A DNA stretch of 64,000 nt from Parietaria judaica. Lineage: Eukaryota; Streptophyta; Magnoliopsida; Rosales; Urticaceae. Numbering within the stretch: the stretch's first letter is position 1; each line of letters starts with the position of its first letter. Where the stretch lies: assembly GCA_954871525.1 (NCBI GenBank), contig OX940864.1:12828001-12892000 (forward strand), in the 5' to 3' direction. The notes beneath the pieces are model-generated. The model saw only the letters and a list, made by a program, of their open reading frames with translations. It searched no databases and was not told the origin of the DNA. Both the position numbers and the translations under genes were made by a program. Shown piece by piece: positions 11,785 through 23,500 of the stretch.

Positions 11785-14700
11785 TTACATTTGAATATGT
11801 GAAAAGTAATTCGCCAATTCTCGGTCGAACATATCATTTTCTTGTTGTCGCTTGTTGGCCATAATCCAATCTCTCGAAAGCATAAGGATCTCGACCATCA
11901 ATGACCTCGTAGACTTGCGGCGAGGCTCTAACATCCTTCCGGCCATTGAGAATGCCGCCTTATATGATACCGTTGAGACCGGGATTGTGAGAATGTGACG
12001 AGCCAACAAGGATAAAACCGGATACTCCGATCGATTTGCGTGCCACCATTGAAGGATGTCGAGACCTTCGTTAGGGCACGGTGTCGGAGGAAGGTTGCAG
12101 AATTGGGCGTACTCATCCACGGTGTTGCGTCGTTGACGTCGACCAAGAACACGAGATCCCGAATTGCCACTTCCTTGTGAGCCCGGTGAAGAAGATGATG
12201 ACGTATTGCCGCCGCGCCCAATAGCCGTAAGGTTGTAGAATAACCGGTGATTGTACACGTATGGTGAACCACCGGCCCCGCGTCCGCCCTATATTGAACA
12301 AAAAATATTCACATTTAGAGTAATGTTAGGAAATTAAAAAAAAATCTTAAGAAATAAAGTTAAAAAAAATTACTTGAGTTTGTTGTTGAGGATTCGTTTC
12401 CTCCATCTGATCTTCCAAGTCGTTATATTTTTGCTCGTACTCTCGGTAAAGGGCCTTCATCTTCTGATCCGCATGGAAGTAATTGTGGGTTATATAGGGC
12501 TCCCCCTTCATAGCTTGCATGGCATGTAAGACATCCTGCAATTTGGAAAGCTTAAGTGTCGGATCCACGATTACAGCGACGCAATATAAAAATGGGATTT
12601 TGTCAGAACCCCAATAATACTCAAACTTTGCAATCATCGGGGTAAGTGCATCTGTAAATAAAGTATTACTTTTTGCGTTTTCAAAATGACAAAGTATATC
12701 GAAAATAGCGGGCAAAGCTCTCTGAGACGTGGGTGAGTAAACATGAGATAAATCAATAGTAATTTGATTAAAAAGGTGAAGAAAAGCCTAGAATTGCATG
12801 GCGGTTAGCCAATCGTCCGGAGTGAGGTCTTCGCGGTCGTCGTGCCCCGGGCCGTTGATCTAGTTTGTAAGAAGCTCCTTGTATGGTATGACAACATCCA
12901 ACATCATGTAAGTCGAGTTCCAGCGGATCGGCATATCCTGTTGAAACGTTCTGACCTGGTAACCGTGAGCCCTGCAATAATCTTCCCAAGAAACTATACG
13001 CATAGTAGATGATCGTATATATAAAATCGTGTTCCTAATTTTAGCGATACTAACGGAAATAACGCCAATATCGGATTGAACTATCAAGTTTATAATATGA
13101 CATGCACACCTTTGATGAAAACAATCCTCCATAAAATTAGTCAGACTTTCCTTCATTATATCTACGGCATTGGCGTGGGCACTAGCGTTATCTAACGTAA
13201 TGGAAACTACTATATCCGAAAGATTCCAATCCGACAAAACTTCTAATATAGCCTCGGCTAGGTTTACTGCTGTGTGCCTAACCCTCATCGGCTTAAAACC
13301 TATGATACGCTTTTCCATATGCCAATTATCGTTAATAAAATGAGCTACGACCGTAATATAATCATCATTAGCATGGCCTTTCCAACAATCCGACGTTAAA
13401 GACACTTTGTAAGAAGATTGTTGGAACATTTCGTGTAAAGCCTCCCTTTGCTGGTTATAAAATTTGATTATGGTCTCGTGGTTTATATAATACAAGATTT
13501 CCCTATAGTTTATCGGCGCCAACTTCATCATCATTTCGTTAAAACCTTCTCCCTCGGCCGCCGATATAGGCAAACCATCGCGTATAGTCCACTGAGCAAT
13601 AATCATTCTATATACATCATCGGGTAAGCGACTTACCTCCTCCGCCCGCTTTTTCTTTTTTCATGTCTTGGCGTGTTGTTCTAGACAGCTGTTGCCGTTG
13701 TTCTTTGGATGGGCCACAAATTCCTTCCCGCAATGTCGGCAAATCCCGAACCTACCTTCCGAGCCGGTCTCGTAGTTGTATCTGTACTCAGCTCTGAAGT
13801 CGTGCTGCCAAACCGCTCCCGTTAATTTCTTTCGCTTCCTCGGCGGCGGATGGGGGGAAGACCGCCCACACCCGGAACCAAGCGTTGTCACCACGTCCAC
13901 GTCCACGTCCAGCTCGCGGTGCTGGTAGAACTTCCTCAACTTCTTCGACTTCCTCCTCCTCGCCTTGATCGTAGTTCGGGTCCTCCGCATCATCGTTCTC
14001 ATCGTCGTCATCCCCGCCATCGGGGTCGTTAGATTGGTTCCTCGACCTCGTTTCCTATAAAACAAAGGAATATTACAAGAGTGAGATTTAATATTAATTT
14101 AAATATTACAAGGAATATTACAATTATTAAATTTTAATATCAACCATATTAATTTAATTAAATTTCATATAGTTAAATAAAAAAGTTAACAAAATTATGT
14201 GTGGAAATAATTATCAATCTCTTTTAGACGGAACTCCCCGAGGTTCCACGGCCAGATCGACTGGAATGGATGCTATGATCTCACTTTAGGCCCAAGCTTT
14301 TCTAGACAGAACTCCCCGAGGTTCCCAGGCTAGCTTGGAGGAGATTGCAAAGCAAAACTTATTTAAAAACCATTCTTTCTAAGACACCATAATCCTTAAG
14401 AACTTTATAATTATCACCACACATAAAAATTACAATTTTTATTTTTTTAACTTATTTACTTAACTATTTAAAATTTAACTAAACTAATATGACTATTGAC
14501 TAATGACTATTTAGTTATTAATTATTAACTTATTAGTTATTAGTTATTAATTAACTTATTAAATATTAAGTAACTTATTAGTTATTAATTAAGATTTAAT
14601 AATTATTAACTTGTTTAACTTTTTATTAATTATTATTAATTAACTTTTTATTAAGTAACTTTTTATTTAACTTATTAATTAATTTATTATCTATATGACT

Positions 14701-15281
14701 AATGACTATTTATTAAGTAAAGTAAGTAACTATTTTTTAACCAACAATTTATTAAGTAAGTAACTATTTTTAACAAACTAATATTTAATTTATTATCTAC
14801 ACAATTTCAAATATAATAAAATAATAATTTAATTAATTAACTACTTAAATTAAACTCGACTTACCTCGACGTCGGGGGAAACATAATGTTGTTGACGATG
14901 TTGTTGGACTTGGTGTTGTTGCTCGTGATGGCGGGCTTGTTGTGCTTGGTATTGTTGTTTGTTGCTAAGGTTTTGCCAATCCGGAATATTTATACCTTGA
15001 TAATTAAGTAAGTTCGTAAAACCACCGACGTGACCTTGAGAAAATAATAATTGTTGGTTCATACCGACGCCACCGGCATCATATTGAGGATGAGCCGGTA
15101 ACGGTAGGCTAGAAGAACCGGGAACATTATGTTGATTCATAACTCCGACATTATAATTATGTTGACTAAAAGCCGTCCTGCTATTAATCGACCGCGGCGA
15201 CGGAATAGTAGCCCGTCCTTTTCCTCGGACATCGGGACATCCTCGAGAACGTACGGTTGTCGCCACTCGACATAGAAACAA
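11785..15281 (-). pseudogene. hAT transposase (BED zinc finger and hAT dimerisation domain), inactivated
   Basis: Read on the minus strand as three exons: 15281-14865 (Gln/His-rich N-terminus ending in a GAG|GTAAGT donor), 14054-12374 (acceptor TTTTATAG) and 12288-11785 (donor CAA|GTAATT, acceptor CAATATAG). Exon 2 starts with a strongly acidic run, then a BED finger with the CRHCGKEF pair and EQHAKT. A core with TSDCWKGHA, ITLDNASAHAN and HQRCACHIINL follows. Exon 3 has the hAT C-terminal signature (LDILQWW, IPVSTVSYKAAFSMAGR). Lesions: a frame change between the acidic run and the BED finger (about 13830-13900), TGA at 13661-13663 next to the last BED ligand position, and TAG at 12860-12862 and 12788-12790. 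The N-terminal start is unclear: the first ATG near 15270 is in another frame. Confidence 0.85.
14215..14345. repeat. Duplicated motif inside hAT transposase intron 1
   Basis: GAACTCCCCGAGGTTCC preceded by TAGAC occurs twice (from about 14226 and about 14304) in a locally GC-rich island within an otherwise very AT-rich intron (14055-14864). The rest of the intron is low-complexity TTAATTAA/TTATTAAG sequence. Confidence 0.6.
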
Positions 15282-15590
15282 TAATAACGATAAATTAAAC
15301 TAATAACAACGGAATTATAAACTAAATTAAACTAAAAAAACGATAAATTAAACTAATAATAACGGAAATATAAACTAAATTAAACTAATAACTAATAAAA
15401 ACTATAACTAATAACAACTAAAATACCTAAACTATATATTAAACTAGTATTGAGAGTATTTATATAATTATAAAGTAGCTAAACTATAGCCTAATTTCGG
15501 AACAAAGGATGCTTGAGAGAGCTTGAGAGAGTTTGAGAGAGTTGGAGATGAAGAAAAGAAGTTGTGTGAAAAAAAAAATGGGAGTGAAAT

Positions 15591-15605
15591 GGTGTATTTA
15601 TAGGG
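15591..15605 (-). promoter_or_regulatory. TATA box of the hAT transposase gene
   Basis: The minus strand reads CCCTATAAATACACC. It is followed by a CT-rich leader with CTCTCTCAA repeats that runs toward the first exon. Spacing fits a TATA-driven start about 30 bp downstream. Confidence 0.55.
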
Positions 15606-15750
15606 AAAAATGTGTAAGAATTCGAGTCAAGTGGTGTAATAAAGCCCAACGGATCTATTTGAGGACTTCGAGGCAAATATTTCCGTTGGGTTCCAACGGC
15701 TCAATTTTCTGACGCGTGTCAGGTACTTTTGCCGCAGACCTTATAAACCC

Positions 15751-15808
15751 CCAACGGCTCTTTAATCTGGGCCGTTGGATCCAACGGCCCAGATTAAAGA
15801 GCCGTTGG
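15751..15808. repeat. Perfect 58-bp palindrome, hAT subterminal region
   Basis: Two 29-bp arms, each starting CCAACGGCTCTTTAATCTGG and meeting at a central GGATCC with no spacer, are exact reverse complements. CCAACGG motifs also occur in both orientations just upstream (about 15648-15705). Confidence 0.9.
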
Positions 15809-17938
15809 CTTTTTCTTTTTTCTTTTTTTTTTTAAATCCCAGATATTTCGATATCCGGGTTAATAAAAACCCAGATCCGGAGATATATCCGGATCCGGAT
15901 ATATCCGGATCCGGTTTTTTTTTTTTTTTTTAATTGTCATCCGGGTTAAACCCGGCTCAGGCATTTTGGGGACTAAAATGAGATATCTAGAGAGAGAGAC
16001 TTATGGGATGTCATATATTTTAGTTTGACATTCAAGTTAATGAATCATAACCTCTCGATATGCAAGAGACGTTTCTAGTGTTTGATTTCTTCATGACTTC
16101 ACAACTATTGGGGAGAGAGAGAGATAGATTTGCATATATAGTTTGACATTAAAGTTGGAAGGCATAGTATCTGAATTTGGTAGTTGCAAGTTAAGGAGGT
16201 TCACATGAATAATGTTCCCTCATATTTACTTCATTCACTGAGAAATGGTCCACATCTTTAAATCAAGACGTTGACGTAAGAGAACATTTTGAATCATCTT
16301 TTATTTTCTTCTCTACCACTAAATTAACCCTCAAGTCTTGATCAAGTTCAACCATTATTACTTCAATTATTTTTCTTGCACAAGTAACTTTCAGCTTCAT
16401 AATTTACTTCATTTATACAAGAAACCGGCCTTGATAAGTTTGTATTTATTGAAGAGAGTTTGGAAGACAAGGAAAAAAATGGTATAATAAATAATTTTAA
16501 ATTATATGTACTTTGTCTTAATATTTTTATGCAATTACATAATAATGCAATCATCTTCCAAGGTAGAGCTACTCCTATAATTACCGGGATTCGGAAATTA
16601 TATAACAATAGAAAAAGAGGGCCGGTATTAAAAAGCTAATCAATTATCTGACGGCCCTGATTAATCAATCCATATTTATTAAATATATGGATATATATAT
16701 ATATATATATATATTACTTAAAAAATAAAAATTCGGGTATAAAAAAATTGTATTGGTATCTTCCAATATACAGTCCTCGTAATCAAGAAGGATATTTATA
16801 TATATTACATCGACAAGATCTACTCTCATATATACAAAGATTCAAAATTCCTAAATCTCATTAAAAAAAAAAAAAGAGATTCAAAAAGAAAAAAAATATT
16901 AGGAGACCGGAATTTAGATTCAAATACTATGACAATTCCGGTAACAAAATAAATATACCGGTATCTTCCGATACAAGGTCCTAATAAGTAACATAGCTAT
17001 ATTATATAGATATAAGACATAATATATTCCATCGACAAGAGAATCTTTTCTTGAAGGACTAAAGATCATCTTTTGTCAAAGTACGATAAGTATTATACTT
17101 CCTAAGTATCAAAAACCCACTTTGACGACGAACAATAAAAGAAAGAAAAAAAAGCTTAAAGCCATCTTTATACGAGGGCATATTTCGACATGAAACCCTA
17201 CACACCATGACATCATCATTACTATTTTTGCGTTTTAACTTTAAACGTCTACTCATATGATCATAATTAAGTCCGAGTCTGACGGTATAATTAACTAAAC
17301 AAGTACTTGATCGTTTGACAAAATTGCAGTCTAGGATCTATCATAGATTTCTTTCAAACTCTCAACAAAAATTTATAGTACGTAATAGATTACCCCAAAT
17401 AAACAAGAAAACTAATCTTCAAATTGCTTTAAATTGAACAGCTACTAAGTTAAGATATGTATATTAGATTGTTATTTTATTAATAGTTTCCATATTTCAT
17501 GTTTTTTTTTTAATATATTTATAAGTTGATTAAGGCTCGAGTTTCTTTTCTTCTTCTTTTTTTGTCGTAATTTAATAAGGTATACTCGTTGTAGGAACAA
17601 AAACATGATATGATTCAGTCATCTAGCATTTTTGTAATGTTCTGTACCAGTTGTACAATTCCCGAATATATTCTAATAATCTCACCTTATTATATATGAT
17701 ATTAATAACCCTTTTGAAATTCTTCCAAAAGAATTCCTACAGTTTTTACTTCTTTTTCCTTAATATGGGCAACTTGACCTTTATAACATGTTTTCAGTTC
17801 TTTGGTACTTGTCATAGACTCTTAGCAACCCCACACGCACATGCATGCATATATATATATATATATGCATACATATGTATATACACATATAGCCCTATTA
17901 ATACAGGATACCAAAAATCGGGTCTATGATATTTTTCT

Positions 17939-17979
17939 GATAAAATCCGGATCCAAAAGTTCTAGATCCGGATTTTATC
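17939..17979. repeat. 15-bp perfect inverted repeat, 11-nt loop
   Basis: GATAAAATCCGGATC (17939-17953) and GATCCGGATTTTATC (17965-17979) are exact reverse complements. The GATCCGG core resembles the subterminal repeats of the hAT element upstream. Confidence 0.85.
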
Positions 17980-18678
17980 CAGATTTGTATAATAGTTATG
18001 GGTTTGAAGAAAGAATTTTAAAACCAGGACTTTTGAATCTCAAGATTACCAATCATCATTTAAAAACAACAAATAGGTTTTCGAATTTTGCCGGATTGGC
18101 AAAATCAGATTTCTGGATCCGGATATTTTTTGGATCTATAAAAATCGGGTTTTGGATTTTTGCCGGATTGACAAAATTAGAATCGGATTCCGTTGTTTTA
18201 CTATATTAACTACATTATATACACATGAGAGAGAGAGAGAGTAGGGCATAGAAGTTAGCTTAAAATGATAGCACCCAATGCAAAGAAAGAAAGAAGTGGT
18301 CCTAAGAAACCCAAGTAAGTACTATCTCTGCTATGTCTTGTGCTTTTATCTTCTTTTGCACTACTTCCTTCCACACATAATAAACTCATTTGACTTTTCC
18401 TTCCAAATGTTCATTATTTTTTGGGCCCCACATTGAGACTGATAGCCACTGGTTGATGTAAAAGCCTTTTTTGGCCACCCCTAAAAGAACACCATAAAAA
18501 TTATAAATTAAGAATCTATATATTAAAAAGAATCTATATTTCACTTCAAGTACACCAACTAATATTATAACTAGTTGTAGAAACCTAAACACAATCTATT
18601 TGCTATAGCAATTATATGTTGAACTAGATTTCCCCTTAGATCTTCTTTCCTTTCTTGTTCTTGTCTTTTCTTAGAAAG

Positions 18679-18679
<1 letters not shown>

Positions 18680-18732
<53 letters not shown>
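18680..18732. repeat. (TA)n microsatellite
   Basis: About 53 bp of uninterrupted TA. Confidence 0.95.
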
Positions 18733-18734
<2 letters not shown>

Positions 18735-20558
18735 TTATTAATGTGGCCAAGTGTCAATTGTCATAAAATAATGAGTAATTGGCGAGGCCTCCCTCAAGTT
18801 AAGGATATTGATTGCTTTGCCCCTTAAGTTTCTTTATCGTGCTTTCTCCCCTCACGTTTTGATTTATTGATAAGAGAAAACTCATTTTTATAAAACTATC
18901 AAAATTTTAGAGAAAATCCATTTTTGTTATAAAAGGGGAGTCCACATTTTCTTTCTACTAATTAAGTTTGAAAATATTATTGCTGATTTTTTGTTTGCTA
19001 TCACAAAAAACAAACATGAAAGGAGAAATTGCAACAAAACAAATTTGATGGAGAAAATTGCAAATAATATTAAACCTAAGGGGGGACACCACAAATTACT
19101 AAAAAAAATATTTATTCGGTCATTTGTTTGTTTGCTTTATGTAAAGTTTATTCACAAGCTAGTCATAGATTTTAGAGCAAGTATGATTGGGGTCCCTTGA
19201 AATTTATGTATATTTGGTTGTGCAATTCCATACACACTATATATACATATACATATACAGTCATCATTATTAGCTTTCTTGGGTATCCAAAGAAGTTTAT
19301 TAAAATGACTATTTGAAGCCCCTTTGATTGGAATAGTTAACCATTTCATATAAATATGTACAGAAATGATTATTAAATCCAACAAGATGATCAGAGATAT
19401 TAGGTTGTTCCTTTTATGTACGAATTTTAGTATGATTTCCTTTAGGAGACATGATCATGACACTGTCCTACACTGTTCACAGCTGGAATATTCAAAATTG
19501 TTATTTGAAATATACATTAATAATAATATATATAATATATGACCCTTTGTGTAAATATATTAATATGTATATGCACTCACCAGAGTTATTAATATATGTT
19601 TAATAACAAATATGGATAACTCTATTAGTTAGAGTGGAATAAGATTAGTGTTTTCTCATTATATATTTAAGTAATGTCCATTGCTATTATTTATATATAA
19701 TAATGCTAAGTTTTGGAAAGGAAAACAGTTAATTAATTAAGAGAGAGAAAGAAAAAAAAAACTTTTTTTGTCACAAATGGCTATATTCATTTGATGGGTA
19801 AATCATAAAGAGTTTAGGAAGTTATTTTTTTTTTCTTTTTTCTTTTTAAGGTGACGAGAGTAAGCAATACCTTTTTTTATAATTTAATATTAAACAAATT
19901 AGTAAATGAAAAGCGATTTGTGATAATTAATTTATTATTGTAAATTATGTGTTATTTGAAACTCTTATAATATATATATATTCAAGTACTAACAAATGAC
20001 GTATTCAATAGGGGTATAAAGATTACAAAATGAGTGGAAGAAGGGACAAGAATGTAAAATAAATGCATATTTGATCCACACATGATACTTTAAAAAAAAA
20101 ATAGCTAATTACAAAAACAAAAACAAAAAATTAAATTACTAACCCCAAAGTGTTTTTATCGCCTGATTACTGAGCGGAATTACTTACTCAAAGATATTTT
20201 TTCGATAAAAGTACGCAAACAAATCATGCACCGTATACAAATATTTTTATATAAAAAATAAATAATTTAACGCGTACGGAAATCTCATACTTTTTTGTAA
20301 GTATTGCATATTTTTATATAAAACTAAAATTCAAGAGTTAAACTGCACCGACAGACAAAATTCGAGGAAATAATTGCGTATTAAAAATTAGTAATTTGTT
20401 CCTCTCTTTCACTGTGTTCATCACTGAAGATATATCTTCTCCACATTTATTAATGTTTCAACTTTCAAATAAAAAATTAATAACAAACAATTTCGCTCTG
20501 TATCCGCATTTCAACTGCACCTTTCACAGGGTTTTCACGACCGATTGAAGCACATTTT

Positions 20559-23500
20559 TCAGGAGGCGAGCGTAGAGTTCATCTCCTTGAGAATCCGGGA
20601 ATATGTACTGTGGTCCGACGTGGACCGAAATCCCGGAGTGAAATCCGAGAAGAATCTCAGAACCGCAGCTAGGTGTTGCGACTCTTTAGACTCCACCGCC
20701 GCCTCAAGAAACAACGAGGGTCGCACCGTAATTACCTGTGCCCAAAAAAAAAATCTCCAGTACTTGCATTGCATGTGATTCAAAATTTGGCAGAAACCGT
20801 CAATTATGGAACGGTTATGTGGGAAATTACAATATAACTTTTCAGTACGGGGAGAAATTGCTACAACATACACAATAAGTTAACGGGCATAGCTGCAAAT
20901 CACCAAAAAACGGCTACCAAATTTTACCAGTCGAGGTTTCGACCTGTTTTTAGGCAAAATAATAGTCATGGTTACATGTTCTTGATTTATTCAATTAATT
21001 CAATTAGTATTTTATTTTTACTAGAATTGATACATAAGAAGGGGGGCTTGCAAGCCGGACCGAGACCAGGGCAGGTTTTTAAAATCTCAGAAACTTGACC
21101 TGGACCGGGACGTAAAAGAATCACACAATAGAGCTTTTGATCTCGTTTCAATTCTGTTACTCTCTCTTTAGAGGTGAACACTGAATTTACCTTATGTTTC
21201 CTTGCGTATCGTAAAGCTTCGAGGTAATATCCTTCTTGAACGAGAAACTGCACGTAGTCGTGATGAAGCGAGAGTTGCCTTAGCATGTCGAGACCAAGCT
21301 TCCTTGTCTGTGAATTTTGACGACCGGACTCTAGAAGTTGCAGGGCGACTTCTTTAGACGGCTCTAGAATCTGCTGAAAATAAAGGACTTCATTATATAG
21401 TTCTTTATTATCGTTAACAGAACGCACAGAACTCCAAAGGACAATCTTTTGAGAGACCTTATTAACAACGAATAATCCGAGCTCTGTGTATAGCTCGCCG
21501 CGCACTAGTAGTTGTAAGGTCAAAACATACAAGTTGGCATTGACTTTAACTTTTTCCGAGTTGGCGCTGCAGAAAGTAAGCAAATCGAAACAAAGTTCGT
21601 AAGGACCGAGAGAGAAAACATGTTGCTTTTAGCATAAATGATCAACGGGTTTAGCTAATGAATTCAGATCCTATGTTCCCGAGTTATAAGATTATTAAGC
21701 CGTATTTCGTTCGTATGCTAAACTTTTGAGAGAAACTAAGCTAACTTCACGATTAATTAAAGGAATACTCATTCATTTGTGGTCTCTTAAACAGATCAAA
21801 CATTAAAACTAAATGGGTCGGGTCCAAGCCTTAAAACATATTATTAAGCTTTTTCCTTAAAAAAAAAACATATTATTAAGCTTAGAATAATAAGAATAAT
21901 TATGAGATATAATTACCTTTAGTTAAGTTAAACAGAGAACAACCAAAAAACTCTTAACAAATTCAAACCTAAAATATAATTACATAAATAAAATAATATG
22001 AATAACTTTATGTCCGTAATGCAAACCTGCGGAGAAATTCGACGATGATCGAAACCAAGTATGAGGGATCTCCCACCATCTCTTCCTCAACAAGAGAAAA
22101 CACAAAATCGTATAGCTCTTCGGGCGAAATCGCCGGTGATGTCAGCAGAGATTCTTGTTGCTCGCCAGCATTAGCATCTAATGGTGTGGCGCCACAGCCC
22201 GAAGTTTCTCCAAACACCTGCTTTTTCCTGTGTCCATTCGAATTGGTCCTCGGTGATTCCGAGTCCGAGCTCGAGATAGTCGAATGTCGATTATGTAAAT
22301 TTCCATCCACAAGAGCTGAAGGTGGAGCATTCTCGGACTTTATGGGCTTAACACTGTTCCCGGTCTTCATAGAGTTTGCGTACGAGGCGACTAGAACGTC
22401 TATTGCTTTGGCAATCATAGCTACGGGTCTGTGTTCGAGAATTGCGGTGCGAGCCATTGACAAGCACAGCTGTTTAGCCTGAAAGTATGACCAAAAGCTC
22501 ATGAGGTGCGTTGAGAATCTCGGATTAATTGGCTAAATGTTTGGTGCAAATACAGGGTGAATTGATTGAAAATGCTAGATGATAGGAGCTAAATTAATTT
22601 GAACAAATTTTATTTTTCAATTGGGAATGAATGATACTTCCGCAACCTAAAAGCTTGAAACTTTTAATTAGCAACGTCATTATGACACCTACATTTGCGC
22701 TAATATGGTATAACAGAATCAGGGGTTCCGGTTCCCTTTCTTTTTTCTTTTTTTTTTTACAACGGAAAATCAATCTGGACCATCAGACCAGATCTCAATT
22801 TGACGGTCCAAATTAATAGTCGTTTACATTTAAAACCAGAATCCGGGAGTCCAGTTCAATTCTGAAATATAAAGGACTCCGCCGTTTTCACCGTATTAAC
22901 AGAACTAATGGTCGTCGATGTACTGGTAGTAAAAATAATTTAACGATTATATGAGATCAGAAACAGCAATATAAGGAACACAGAAAATACCATTTCAGTA
23001 CAGATGTTATACCTTACTTGCATCCAGTTTACGCCTTTGCAAGAATTCTAAGACTGATGGCACATCGGAGCTACTGGCAGAAATTGCCTGAAACATAAAG
23101 GTCGATTGAAATTATATATTTTTTTTTTTTTTTGTCCACTAGACCACCACTACAGCTTAATATATGCGATAAACCTAAATATAGTGTTTCTGATAAACCT
23201 CAAAATAACTTATCAATTACTTGCCTCTAAGTCAAGATGAATCTTCCAGAGAGATTGGCTCGCGGTATCACAGATGAGATCAGGAACAAGAAATGTCCAG
23301 TCATTTCCGTACAGTAATTCATTGCCATTTTTAAGACCCGTCTCTGATGAGTCTACGTTATTCTCTTCCCTGTGTAATCGTAACGAAGAACTATGCGATT
23401 TAGGAGAGCCCCTTAGTAACAAAGGTAATGGCGCCGATATAGGAGCTCGTGAATCGGAAAATACATCATACAGTATAACGACCTTCGCATCAACTTGGTG

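Larger units (their letters stand above)
11352..15974 (-). mobile_element. Degenerate hAT DNA transposon, about 4.6 kb
   Basis: The ends carry short imperfect inverted repeats: TAATCCCCAAAAT at the left, and AGTCCCCAAAAT as reverse complement of the right. Flanking 8-mers ATAATGAG (11344-11351) and AAAATGAG (15975-15982) match at 7 of 8, the duplication length expected for hAT. Both subterminal regions are filled with inverted copies of GATCCGG/CCAACGG words. The internal minus-strand gene encodes a BED finger, an RNase H-like transposase core and a C-terminal hAT dimerisation segment, interrupted several times. Exact ends could be off by one or two bases because the TIRs differ by one position. 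Confidence 0.7.
15983..20558. other. AT-rich intergenic region
   Basis: No gene is supportable. It contains (TA)n runs (about 16691-16713 and 18680-18732), a short inverted repeat (17939-17979) and a GATCCGG-bearing repeat-like block (17900-18200) in which TTTTGCCGGATTG occurs twice. Its last few hundred bases are the likely 3' flank or 3' UTR of the minus-strand RMC1-like gene. Confidence 0.65.

Noticed and set aside
22045..22482. 145-codon plus-strand frame opposite RMC1-like exon 8
   Set aside because: Antisense of a confirmed coding exon; no homology.
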